A DNA stretch of 13,326 nucleotides, taken from positions 1-13,326 of the forward strand of contig JBDRGD010000079.1 of the NCBI GenBank assembly GCA_043818095.1, read 5' to 3'. A program made the translations under genes and the position numbers. The stretch is from JBDRGD01 sp043818095 (GTDB taxonomy: Bacteria > Chloroflexota > Dehalococcoidia > Dehalococcoidales > RBG-16-60-22). Under the pieces are notes generated by a model, which saw only the letters and a list, made by a program, of their open reading frames with translations, was not told the origin of the DNA and did no database searches. Positions 7,237-13,326 of this stretch are shown here, piece by piece. Within the stretch, counting starts at the first letter, position 1; every line of letters begins with the position of its first letter.

Positions 7237-7947
7237 ATGGGTTTCGCAATATTACCACTGATCTCCAGTATCGTCAGCCTTCTTTTTGCCCTTGTCGTAT
7301 TTGACCAGTTCCTCGCGCGCCGCAAACCCTACCAGCTCATCTGGGCGCTGGGCTTGCTGATGTACTGCATCAGCACGGCGACGGAGTTCTGGACGGAGAC
7401 ATGGGGACTCAATCTATTCATCTACCGCACCTGGTACCTCGTCGGTGCCATCTTCGTCGCGGCTTACCTGGGAATGGGCACCATTTACCTGCTCGCCCCG
7501 CGGCGCGTCGCGCACGCGGTGATGGCGGCCCTCCTGCTAGCCTCGGTCTACGCCACACTGCGGGTAGCCACCGCCAGCATCGATCTCACGACCATATCCT
7601 CCCTCTCCGGCAAAGCCATGCCCGGCGGAGTGAGGATGCTGACCCCCTTCTTCAATACCTTCGGAACTTTAGCCCTGGTGGGCGGCGCCGCTTACAGCGC
7701 CTGGGTCTTCTGGCGAAAGAAAATCCTGCCGCACCGGGTGATTTCCAACGTGCTTATCGCCATCGGAGCGATACTGCCGGCTTTCGGCGGTATCCACATT
7801 CGCTTTGGTGGCGAAATACCGTTCTTCTACTTGTTTGAAATGGTGGGTATTATCCTCATCTTCACCGGTTTTCTGCGGAGCCGGGAGGTTTTTGGCATCT
7901 ACCGTCTTCCCCTGATGCACGGTTTCGGCCGCATCTCCACCGCTTGA
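7237..7947 (+). CDS. Polytopic membrane protein, about seven helices, unknown function
   Basis: This 236-residue protein is almost entirely hydrophobic. I count about seven membrane segments, near residues 4-24, 34-50, 62-85, 91-110, 135-158, 168-187 and 195-214. The only sizeable loop lies around 111-134. There is no heme-binding CXXCH motif, no recognisable catalytic motif and no soluble output domain. AGAAGGG at 7223-7229 supports the ATG at 7237. I do not recognise the family. It is the first gene after a regulated-looking promoter. The cytochrome c gene starts about 60 bases after its stop with no terminator between them, so it is probably the first gene of the cytochrome operon. It could be a quinone-interacting or assembly membrane subunit, or a sensor, but nothing in the sequence decides this. 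Confidence 0.75.
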   Translation: MGFAILPLISSIVSLLFALVVFDQFLARRKPYQLIWALGLLMYCISTATEFWTETWGLNLFIYRTWYLVGAIFVAAYLGMGTIYLLAPRRVAHAVMAALLLASVYATLRVATASIDLTTISSLSGKAMPGGVRMLTPFFNTFGTLALVGGAAYSAWVFWRKKILPHRVISNVLIAIGAILPAFGGIHIRFGGEIPFFYLFEMVGIILIFTGFLRSREVFGIYRLPLMHGFGRISTA

Positions 7948-8008
7948 CGGAATTTCTCACGATTTCGCAGACAGTATAAAACGCCGGGAAATACGGGTGC
8001 AGGGGCGA

Positions 8009-8485
8009 ATGATAAAGATGAAAAAAATGCTGCTGCTGGTTGCGGGCTTTGTCATCCTCGGAGGCCTGTTTTATTTCCTGAATGCGGACCGGGTGCTGGC
8101 CCTGGACCAGACCGGCTGTCTCGCCTGCCACGGTAATGAGAATTTCACCAAGCCCGGCGCGAACGGGCAGCCCATTTCTCTCTACGTCAGCGAAACAGCG
8201 GTCAACAGCGGCGCCCACCGCTATATCGACTGCACCACCTGCCACACCACCGACCCCCACGCGGTGGACACGCCCCTGAACAAGCTTTCCCTGGCGGAGA
8301 AGTGCGGCACCTGCCACCAGTACCAGTACGAGTTGCACCTGGAAAGCGTCCACGGCCAGCAACTCCTCCAGGGCAACCAGGACGTAGCGACCTGCGTTGA
8401 CTGTCACAGCCCGACGAGCAACCCCCACAGCGTCATCCGTGTCCTGGAATATAACGCCCCGGCTTACAAGAAGAACATCGCCTAG
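8009..8485 (+). CDS. Multiheme cytochrome c, N-terminal part (ends at in-frame TAG)
   Basis: The frame begins at ATG 8009 (MIKMKKMLLL). ATG 8018 and GTG 7997 are alternatives, and AGGGG at 8001-8005 fits only roughly. An N-terminal hydrophobic segment (about 7-24, then ADRVLA) looks like a signal peptide or anchor, so the protein would be exported. Four CXXCH heme sites follow: Cys37, Cys75, Cys99 and Cys129, with nearby His residues able to serve as distal ligands (such as SGAHRY and ESVHGQ). After 158 residues the frame meets TAG at 8483-8485. The same frame continues without a shift into three more heme sites and a membrane anchor, so this looks like the first half of one seven-heme, about 302-residue protein. 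If translation ends at the TAG, the product is a soluble or signal-anchored tetraheme protein without its C-terminal anchor. Confidence 0.8.
   Translation: MIKMKKMLLLVAGFVILGGLFYFLNADRVLALDQTGCLACHGNENFTKPGANGQPISLYVSETAVNSGAHRYIDCTTCHTTDPHAVDTPLNKLSLAEKCGTCHQYQYELHLESVHGQQLLQGNQDVATCVDCHSPTSNPHSVIRVLEYNAPAYKKNIA
8483..8485 (+). other. In-frame TAG interrupting the seven-heme cytochrome gene
   Basis: The frame reads KNIA, TAG, then TCAKCHDNQ, so the stop falls two residues before the Cys of the fifth heme motif. A single base change from GAG (Glu) would restore NIAETCAKCH, a natural lead-in for a heme site. The neighbouring hexaheme gene, and this gene's own final codon (8915-8917), end in TAG, so TAG is used here as a normal stop. 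A recent nonsense mutation or a sequencing/assembly error is more likely than recoding. Confidence 0.9.
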
Positions 8486-8917
8486 ACGTGCGCCAAGTGC
8501 CATGACAACCAGGCGCTGATGGCGGACTACGGCATCGTGGAAAGGGTCTACGAGTCTTATATGCGCAGCTTCCACGGAAAGGCCATGCAACTGGGCACTT
8601 ACGCGGAAGGTGAGCTGGAAACCGCCACCTGCACCAATTGTCACGGCACCCATGACATCATGAGCGCCTCCGCCCCGTCCTCCCCGGTGGCTGGCCTGCA
8701 AAACCTCGCGCAGACCTGCGATGAATGCCACCCCGGCGCGGGCGTGACCTTCGCGGCGGGCTTCCTGGGGCACCGTGAGGCTTCCCGCGACTATATCCCC
8801 GCGGTGCATTATACCGAGAATTTCTTTACCATACTTTATTACACGGTAATTGCTTTCGGCCTCATCATCGTCGCCGCCGCCTTTATCCGGTTTGCCATCA
8901 GACGCTGGAAGGAGTAG
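8486..8917 (+). pseudogene. Multiheme cytochrome c, C-terminal part (downstream of in-frame TAG)
   Basis: This is the direct in-frame continuation of the preceding frame: 143 residues with three CXXCH sites (CAKCH just after the stop, then CTNCH and CDECH), a SFHGKAMQLG segment typical of multiheme c3-like cytochromes, and a C-terminal membrane helix (ILYYTVIAFGLIIVAAAFIR) followed by basic residues (RRWKE). The only ATG restart (8519) has no good ribosome site, would lose the fifth heme site and would have no signal peptide. The heme sites would then stay in the cytoplasm and not be matured. The fragment therefore makes sense only as part of the full protein. With the anchor it would face the periplasm beside the cytochrome b encoded nine bases downstream. 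Codon use and conservation-like features appear intact, which suggests the break is recent or artefactual. Confidence 0.7.
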
Positions 8918-8925
8918 CTGGCAAT

Positions 8926-9660
8926 ATGACAACAGTAGCACGCACCGTTGCAGCCGCCCGGAGTGAGGAGAAATCCATCACCCGTTTCGACCCTCACCAG
9001 ATAATTCAGCATGCCGGGCTGATGGTAAGCTTCATTATCCTGGTGGTCACCGGGCTCCCCATGAAATTCAGTGACGCCGCCGTGAGCGGGTGGTGGGTAG
9101 GCGTCCTGGGAGGCATTGAGAACACCCGCAACATCCACCATTTCTTCGCCTGGGTCATCGTCTTCGTCTGCCTCTACCACCTTTTCTACATCCTTTACTC
9201 CCTCCTCGTCCTCAAGAGACCCTTCCCCGTGAAGATGCTGCCTTCCGCCGCGGACGGCGTCGCCCTGCTCCAGGAGATTCAGTGGTATCTGGGGCTGAGG
9301 CCGGAGAAACCGGAAACGGACCGCTTTAACTGGAAAGAAAAGTTTGACTACTGGGCTATCTTCTGGGGCATGCCCGTCATGGCAGGCTCAGGGTTTATCC
9401 TGATGTTCCCCGTGCTGGCCACCAAGGTCCTCCCGGGCTGGATGGTGCCCGCCGCCCTCATCGCCCACAGTGATGAGGCCATGCTGGCCCTGACCTGGAT
9501 TTTCCTGGTCCATATCTTTTTCAACCATTTCTCGCCGGGCATCTTCCCCCTGAACAAGGCCATCTTTACCGGCAAGGTGCCCGAGGAACGCTACCGCAAG
9601 GAGCATGCCCTGGAGTACGAGCACATTAACGCCGCCGGGGATGCCGAGGAGGCTGCTTGA
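8926..9660 (+). CDS. Di-heme cytochrome b membrane subunit (FdnI/cytochrome b561-like)
   Basis: This 244-residue protein has four membrane helices, at about 27-47, 70-96, 145-166 and 180-203. Histidines placed for b-type heme binding include His29 in helix 1, His71/His72 and His85 in helix 2, and His181 and His196 in helix 4. The 15-residue spacing of the last pair is close to that in formate dehydrogenase gamma subunits. Such subunits exchange electrons between the quinone pool and a redox partner outside the membrane. GGAAGGAG (8907-8914) precedes the ATG. The gene starts just after the anchored multiheme cytochrome c, and the pair resembles a split version of cytochrome b/multiheme c quinone oxidoreductases such as Geobacter CbcL (comparison from memory). 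Its 3' end overlaps the next gene by four bases, so translation is coupled. Confidence 0.9.
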   Translation: MTTVARTVAAARSEEKSITRFDPHQIIQHAGLMVSFIILVVTGLPMKFSDAAVSGWWVGVLGGIENTRNIHHFFAWVIVFVCLYHLFYILYSLLVLKRPFPVKMLPSAADGVALLQEIQWYLGLRPEKPETDRFNWKEKFDYWAIFWGMPVMAGSGFILMFPVLATKVLPGWMVPAALIAHSDEAMLALTWIFLVHIFFNHFSPGIFPLNKAIFTGKVPEERYRKEHALEYEHINAAGDAEEAA

Positions 9661-9869
9661 AACTGCTGCGTGAAATTTTCAGTGACTGGCTGATGAGTGC
9701 CGCCGGCATCGTCTTTGTCCTCATCGTCGCTCTGGTCATTTTTAACGTTTATTCGGACCTGCCGGAGCAATACCCACTGTTCGGCGTGTTCAATTTCTCC
9801 ATGGTACCGGTGCTGTTCATCGCCGGAGGAGTGATATTCATTCTGGCGATTCTGAGGGAGTCCAGATGA
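9657..9869 (+). CDS. Small two-helix membrane protein
   Basis: A 70-residue protein starts at TTG 9657, overlapping the cytochrome b stop by four bases, with a strong GAGGAGG at 9646-9652. It has two hydrophobic segments (about 14-31 and 46-65) joined by a short loop (YSDLPEQYPLFG), and ends in basic/acidic residues (RESR). No heme or metal motif is present. Its stop overlaps the next start (ATGA), so it is translationally coupled on both sides and is very probably a true gene. Position and size suggest a small accessory subunit that helps seat cytochrome b with the NapC-type cytochrome, comparable to the small subunits of ResB/NrfD-type complexes. I do not recognise a named family. Confidence 0.8.
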   Translation: MKLLREIFSDWLMSAAGIVFVLIVALVIFNVYSDLPEQYPLFGVFNFSMVPVLFIAGGVIFILAILRESR

Positions 9870-10987
9870 CGACAGGCGAACCCGTCCGGATACACCGGGA
9901 AAAGATTGTCTTCCTGATGATTGCCGGGGCCATCGGCATCATGCTGCTGGTCATCGGCGGTTACCAGCTTGTCGAGTTTACGGACTCCACCGCTTTCTGC
10001 GGACGGCTCTGCCACTCGGTCATGTACCCCGAATACACCGCTTACCAGGCCTCCCCCCACTCCCGGGTCACCTGCGCACAGTGCCACGTCGGCTCGGGGG
10101 CGGGTTACCTGGTCAAGTCCAAGGTCAGCGGCGTCCCCCAGATTTTCGCCATCACCTTCGGGACTTACGAACGTCCGATTCCCACACCGGTAGCCAACCT
10201 GCGCCCCGCGCGGGAGACCTGCGAGCAGTGCCATCGTCCGGAGCGCTTCGCCGGAGACCTCGTAAAGCAGCACACCTCCTTCGGGACGGATGAAGCCAAC
10301 ACGCCGAAGGTGGACACCAGGGTGATGCGGGTCGGCGGTGGCGAGGGGAGGGTCGCCCAGGATATCCACTGGCACATCGCCAACAACGTCTATTATCTGC
10401 CCCTTGACCATGAACGCCAGCAAATAGTCTGGGTAGGCGTGGAAAACCCCGACGGGACGCTGACCGAATATCTGGACCCCAAAGAGACCGAAGCTGTTAC
10501 CCCGCAGCGCCTGGATGAGGAAAAGCGCCTCATGGACTGCATGGACTGTCATAACCGGGCCACCCACATCTTCCGTTCCCCGGACGAGCTGATGGACACC
10601 CTCCTCGTCCAGGGACAGCTAGACTCTTCCCTGCCCTTCATCAAGCGGGAAGGCCTCCAGGCTCTTGACCCGCCCAATCCCTCCCTGGAGGCGGCAAACG
10701 CCAGGGTGGAATCTATCGCGGAGTTTTACCGCATTAACTATCCAGATATCTACCAAGAGAAAAAGGGGGTGATTGATGACGCGATAACAGAACTAAAGGA
10801 GGTCGCCCGTCTGACCACGTTCCCTTACATGAGAATCACCTGGGATACCTACATCGACAATTCAGGGCACCAGGACTGGCCGGGCTGCTTACGCTGTCAC
10901 GGCAAGCTGGTCGCCACCAGTGGTGAGCAGCAGGGACAGCAGATTGACATGGACTGCGAGTCCTGCCATTACTTCGCGCTGAAATAG
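9866..10987 (+). CDS. NapC/NirT-type hexaheme cytochrome c, membrane-anchored
   Basis: This 373-residue protein has an N-terminal membrane anchor (about 13-36) and a large outer domain. Six heme sites are visible: an unusual C-x3-CH (Cys45-Cys49-His50, CGRLCHSVMYPEY) and five CXXCH sites beginning at Cys70, Cys119, Cys225, Cys341 and Cys364. The first two sites with SPHSRVTCAQCHVGSGAG match the NapC/NirT/NrfH head that takes electrons from menaquinol. A middle segment (about 130-220) lacks heme, and CMDCHNRATHIFRSP is typical of longer NapC-like cytochromes in metal-reducing bacteria (from memory). GAGGGAG upstream and the ATGA overlap support the start. The stop is TAG. It probably links the quinone pool or the adjacent cytochrome b to periplasmic or surface acceptors, here the nonaheme lipoprotein encoded next. 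Six hemes exceed the four of classical NapC. Confidence 0.92.
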   Translation: MTTGEPVRIHREKIVFLMIAGAIGIMLLVIGGYQLVEFTDSTAFCGRLCHSVMYPEYTAYQASPHSRVTCAQCHVGSGAGYLVKSKVSGVPQIFAITFGTYERPIPTPVANLRPARETCEQCHRPERFAGDLVKQHTSFGTDEANTPKVDTRVMRVGGGEGRVAQDIHWHIANNVYYLPLDHERQQIVWVGVENPDGTLTEYLDPKETEAVTPQRLDEEKRLMDCMDCHNRATHIFRSPDELMDTLLVQGQLDSSLPFIKREGLQALDPPNPSLEAANARVESIAEFYRINYPDIYQEKKGVIDDAITELKEVARLTTFPYMRITWDTYIDNSGHQDWPGCLRCHGKLVATSGEQQGQQIDMDCESCHYFALK

Positions 10988-11053
10988 TCAGACGGGAAAG
11001 TGATATTGAGAATAACCCCGGTTTACCCAAATTTTGCCGACGGTTTCGCGCAG

Positions 11054-11070
11054 CCCCTGCCCAGCAGGGG
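11054..11070 (+). terminator. Perfect GC hairpin between hexaheme and nonaheme genes
   Basis: CCCCTGC, a CCA loop and GCAGGGG form a perfect seven-base-pair stem. It is followed by TTAAAG rather than a T run, so it is a poor intrinsic terminator. It could be a weak attenuator or a stability element that sets different mRNA levels for the genes on either side. Confidence 0.45.
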
Positions 11071-11082
11071 TTAAAGCGAGGC

Positions 11083-11098
11083 CTTAATCAATATTAAG
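11083..11098 (+). promoter_or_regulatory. AT-rich inverted repeat next to a strong ribosome site
   Basis: CTTAAT, four bases, and ATTAAG form a perfect six-base inverted repeat that ends two bases before AGGAGG (11101-11106). In RNA it would be a weak stem near the ribosome site; in DNA it could be an operator. No convincing promoter pair is visible in the 125-base gap, so the downstream gene may be read from the upstream operon. Confidence 0.35.
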
Positions 11099-11112
11099 AA
11101 AGGAGGGGAATT

Positions 11113-13326
11113 ATGCCAAGCATGCTTCTCAACAAGAAAGTCCGGTTCCTCGGGCTCATGGCACTGCTGCTGGCGCTGGGCGCTGTCCTGCTCTTCGCCG
11201 GCTGCGCCGGATCCGCTGGGCCTGCCGGGCCTGCCGGACCCGCTGGACCTGCCGGACCCGCTGGACCTGCCGGACCTGCCGGACCTGCCGGTGCTCCACC
11301 TGCTGCCCCCACACCACCACCCCCACCGGTAGCGGTCAGTGCCGGTAATGCCCAGACGGCGGCACCGGGAGAGTCAGTAACGCTCAAAGCCACCGCCACC
11401 ATCAATAACGGTTCCACGGTACAGTCCTACCAGTGGACACAGGTATCGGGCATCGCCACCACCCTGGCCGGTGGCACCACGGACACTCTTAAGGTGACGC
11501 TTCCCAACGCCGCCACCTACAAGGCGGAGCTGATGAAGAACCTGGTGACCGAGGACCGCTGGGGCGTCCAGGCAATCAACCCGCACTCTCTGATTGCCAC
11601 CGAAACAGCGTCTTTCCGGGTTACCGTGACCACCTCCAGCGGCAAGTACAACGGCACGGTATCAGTCACCGCACACCTGCCCTATGAGTTCAGCACGGGG
11701 CTCGCCAACGTCCCCATCGATGTCGCCGTCCTTATCCACGGCAAGACACAGAACTCCTACGGTTGGGACCTCAAGTCCCCCAACGGCTCCAAGGCCGCGC
11801 TGGACAACATCGCTGACCAGAACCCCGTCTTTACCCCGGATGTCGCCGGGCAATACACCCTGACGGAAAAGGCCAGCAACGCCACGATTAACGTCTACGC
11901 CGGCACCTGGGCCGGGGCGATTACCGGGCAGAACGATAAGGGGAGACCCGTCTCTGCCGCCTGCACGGTATGTCACAACGGCACGATTGCCCCGGACAAG
12001 TTCACCGCCTGGTCCCAGTCCGGACACGCGGAAATCTTTACCCAGAACATCGATAACCCGGCAGGACACTGGAGCCTGAACTGCGCCGAATGCCATAGCG
12101 TGGGTTACAACACCGAAGCCAAGAATGGTGGCTGGGACGAAGCCATCGCCGCCGAGGGCTGGCAAGTCCCGCCTCACGGCGATGTCGGCCTGTGGACCGG
12201 AATCGTGAAAGACTACCCCAAGACCGCATCGCTGGCGAACATCCAGTGTGACAACTGCCACGGCCCGAACAATACCCCTCTCCACTCCAACGGGAAAATC
12301 GACGCCGAGCGCGTCAGCATCTCTTCGGATGTTTGCGGCGCCTGCCACGGCGAGCCGGCCCGCCACGGACGCTTCCAGCAGTGGGAGCTGAGCGGCCACG
12401 GTAACTTCGAGCTCGCCATCGAAGAGGCGGCGGTCGAAAACCGCGGCGCTACCGCTGGCCACTGCGGCCGCTGCCACTCCGGGCAGGGCTTCCTTGCCTG
12501 GATACAGCAAGACGACCTCACCCAGCGCATCCAGGGCAAGAACGGTAATGCCACTGTTGAAGAGCTGACCGCTCTCGGCCTCACCCACGACACCGTGCAG
12601 CCGATAACCTGCGCCACCTGCCATGACCCCCATGACGTGGGTAACGTCTCCGGCGACCCCACCGACGCCACGGTACGCATCGTGGATACAACGTCCTTCC
12701 TGCCGGCCGGTTTCCAGGCGAAGACCGTCGGCAAGGGTGCCCTCTGCATGACCTGCCACAACACCCGCAACGCCCTGCACAACATCGACGCCCCACCCAC
12801 CAGCTACTCCGCACCGCATACCGCGGCCCAGGCGGACGTCCTGATGGGTGAGAACGCTTACTTCGTCTCCCCGTCGCAGCGCTCCCCGCATTCCTACGTC
12901 AAGGACACCTGCGTAACCTGCCACATGGAAGCGACGCCACCTCCGGCCGAACTCAGCTACCAGCTGGGCGGCACTAACCATACCTTTGCCGCTTCCCTGG
13001 AAATCTGCGGGGAATGCCATTCCGATACTTTCAACGGCGAGGCGCTCATGATTGGCGTCGAGGACAAGGTCCACGTCCTGGGCGTGGCGATGGGCAACAA
13101 CCTGCTCGGCAAGATGGGCGCACAGGTGACAATCAAGGACTACACGCCGCACGAGTCCGGCGGCAAGTCCTACGACGTGAAGAGCAACGCGGTCGTCATC
13201 AACAAGGACAACATCGCTTCTCTCGAGCCGACCGAGCCGCACGGGCAGCAGGGCTTCCTCATCAAGTTCAAGGGCGCGGTGAGCGTGACCTATGCCCCGT
13301 CCGGAGAGTCACCACACACCCTGTCC
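11113..13326 (+). CDS. Nonaheme (or larger) cytochrome c lipoprotein with Gly-Pro-Ala repeat, partial
   Basis: The frame is open for 738 codons to the window end. The ATG is preceded by AGGAGGGG six bases upstream. Residues 1-30 are a signal peptide ending LLFAG, with Cys31 as the likely lipidated residue (Phe at -3 is slightly atypical). Next come GSA, eight Gly-Pro-Ala triplets and a Pro-rich stretch (to about 74). Two beta-sandwich-like regions follow: a PKD/Ig-type domain (about 75-175, with SVTLKATATI and VQSYQWTQVSG) and a second up to about 265. Nine CXXCH sites begin at Cys284, 324, 379, 408, 451, 500, 545, 600 and 632. The RFQQWELSGHGN segment recalls multiheme cytochromes of extracellular electron transfer. 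The protein should sit on the outer face of the membrane and receive electrons from the cytochromes encoded upstream. The C-terminus, and perhaps more hemes, lie beyond the edge. Confidence 0.92.
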   Translation, partial: MPSMLLNKKVRFLGLMALLLALGAVLLFAGCAGSAGPAGPAGPAGPAGPAGPAGPAGPAGAPPAAPTPPPPPVAVSAGNAQTAAPGESVTLKATATINNGSTVQSYQWTQVSGIATTLAGGTTDTLKVTLPNAATYKAELMKNLVTEDRWGVQAINPHSLIATETASFRVTVTTSSGKYNGTVSVTAHLPYEFSTGLANVPIDVAVLIHGKTQNSYGWDLKSPNGSKAALDNIADQNPVFTPDVAGQYTLTEKASNATINVYAGTWAGAITGQNDKGRPVSAACTVCHNGTIAPDKFTAWSQSGHAEIFTQNIDNPAGHWSLNCAECHSVGYNTEAKNGGWDEAIAAEGWQVPPHGDVGLWTGIVKDYPKTASLANIQCDNCHGPNNTPLHSNGKIDAERVSISSDVCGACHGEPARHGRFQQWELSGHGNFELAIEEAAVENRGATAGHCGRCHSGQGFLAWIQQDDLTQRIQGKNGNATVEELTALGLTHDTVQPITCATCHDPHDVGNVSGDPTDATVRIVDTTSFLPAGFQAKTVGKGALCMTCHNTRNALHNIDAPPTSYSAPHTAAQADVLMGENAYFVSPSQRSPHSYVKDTCVTCHMEATPPPAELSYQLGGTNHTFAASLEICGECHSDTFNGEALMIGVEDKVHVLGVAMGNNLLGKMGAQVTIKDYTPHESGGKSYDVKSNAVVINKDNIASLEPTEPHGQQGFLIKFKGAVSVTYAPSGESPHTLS
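11218..11289 (+). repeat. Nine-base tandem repeat coding for (Gly-Pro-Ala)x8
   Basis: Eight consecutive nine-base units of the form GGN-CCY-GCY encode a collagen-like Gly-Pro-Ala spacer directly after the lipidated Cys region. Two unit types (GGACCTGCC and GGACCCGCT) alternate in part, consistent with slippage or unequal exchange. The tract probably forms a stiff, extended stalk that lifts the heme domain off the membrane through the cell-wall layer. Copy number may vary between strains. Confidence 0.9.

Noticed and set aside
7944..7980. TTGACG and TATAAA as a promoter for the seven-heme cytochrome
   Set aside because: The spacer is 25 bases, too long for a sigma-70 promoter.
8483..8485. Pyrrolysine or other recoding of TAG as the first explanation
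   Set aside because: TAG ends this gene and the hexaheme gene normally, and no suppressor tRNA is in the window. Mutation or sequence error is simpler.
7862..8941. Minus-strand frame of 359 codons opposite the seven-heme cytochrome
   Set aside because: It spans three plus-strand genes and shows no domain. The plus strand carries clear heme motifs and ribosome sites.
11662..13242. Long minus-strand frame of 526 codons opposite the nonaheme gene
   Set aside because: The plus strand has nine CXXCH motifs, a lipoprotein signal and a strong ribosome site. The reverse frame arises from GC-rich codon bias.

Overview
The window is GC-rich bacterial DNA with tightly packed genes, mostly with good Shine-Dalgarno sites. 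It suggests an anaerobic, respiring bacterium. My best guess is a member of the Chloroflexota (Dehalococcoidia or a relative). The reasons are the sigma factor/FecR arrangement with an N-terminal 'CL..YP....L.PLL..AL' module, the acetylene-hydratase-like molybdo/tungsto-enzyme, and the lipoprotein multiheme cytochrome. This placement is inference; there is no rRNA or universal marker gene here.

Left part, minus strand (1-3902). Read in transcription order: a YjbQ/UPF0047 protein with its own promoter, an ECF-like sigma-70 factor, then two paralogous membrane-anchored FecR-domain proteins. The second of these runs off the left edge. The sigma gene and the first FecR gene are 5 bp apart and look like one regulatory operon for sensing at the cell envelope.

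Centre, plus strand (4025-7023). A near-consensus promoter drives a two-gene operon: an MBL-fold metallohydrolase with Glu in place of the first metal-binding His, and a 704-residue cytoplasmic molybdopterin (Mo or W) enzyme of the acetylene hydratase/thiosulfate reductase-like clade. The latter has one [4Fe-4S] motif and a candidate Cys metal ligand.

Right part, plus strand (7127-13326). A promoter embedded in nested repeats precedes a polytopic membrane protein and then a run of redox genes. These are a seven-CXXCH membrane-anchored cytochrome c broken by one in-frame TAG, a four-helix cytochrome b, a 70-residue two-helix membrane protein, a NapC/NirT-type hexaheme cytochrome, and a lipoprotein with a Gly-Pro-Ala repeat, beta-sandwich-like domains and at least nine hemes that runs off the right edge. 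Together they could form a chain carrying electrons from the quinone pool through cytochrome b and periplasmic hemes to a surface-exposed multiheme lipoprotein, or in reverse. No tRNA, rRNA, CRISPR or insertion sequence was seen. No gene-free stretch exceeds 300 bases; the longest is about 240 bases, upstream of the sigma gene.
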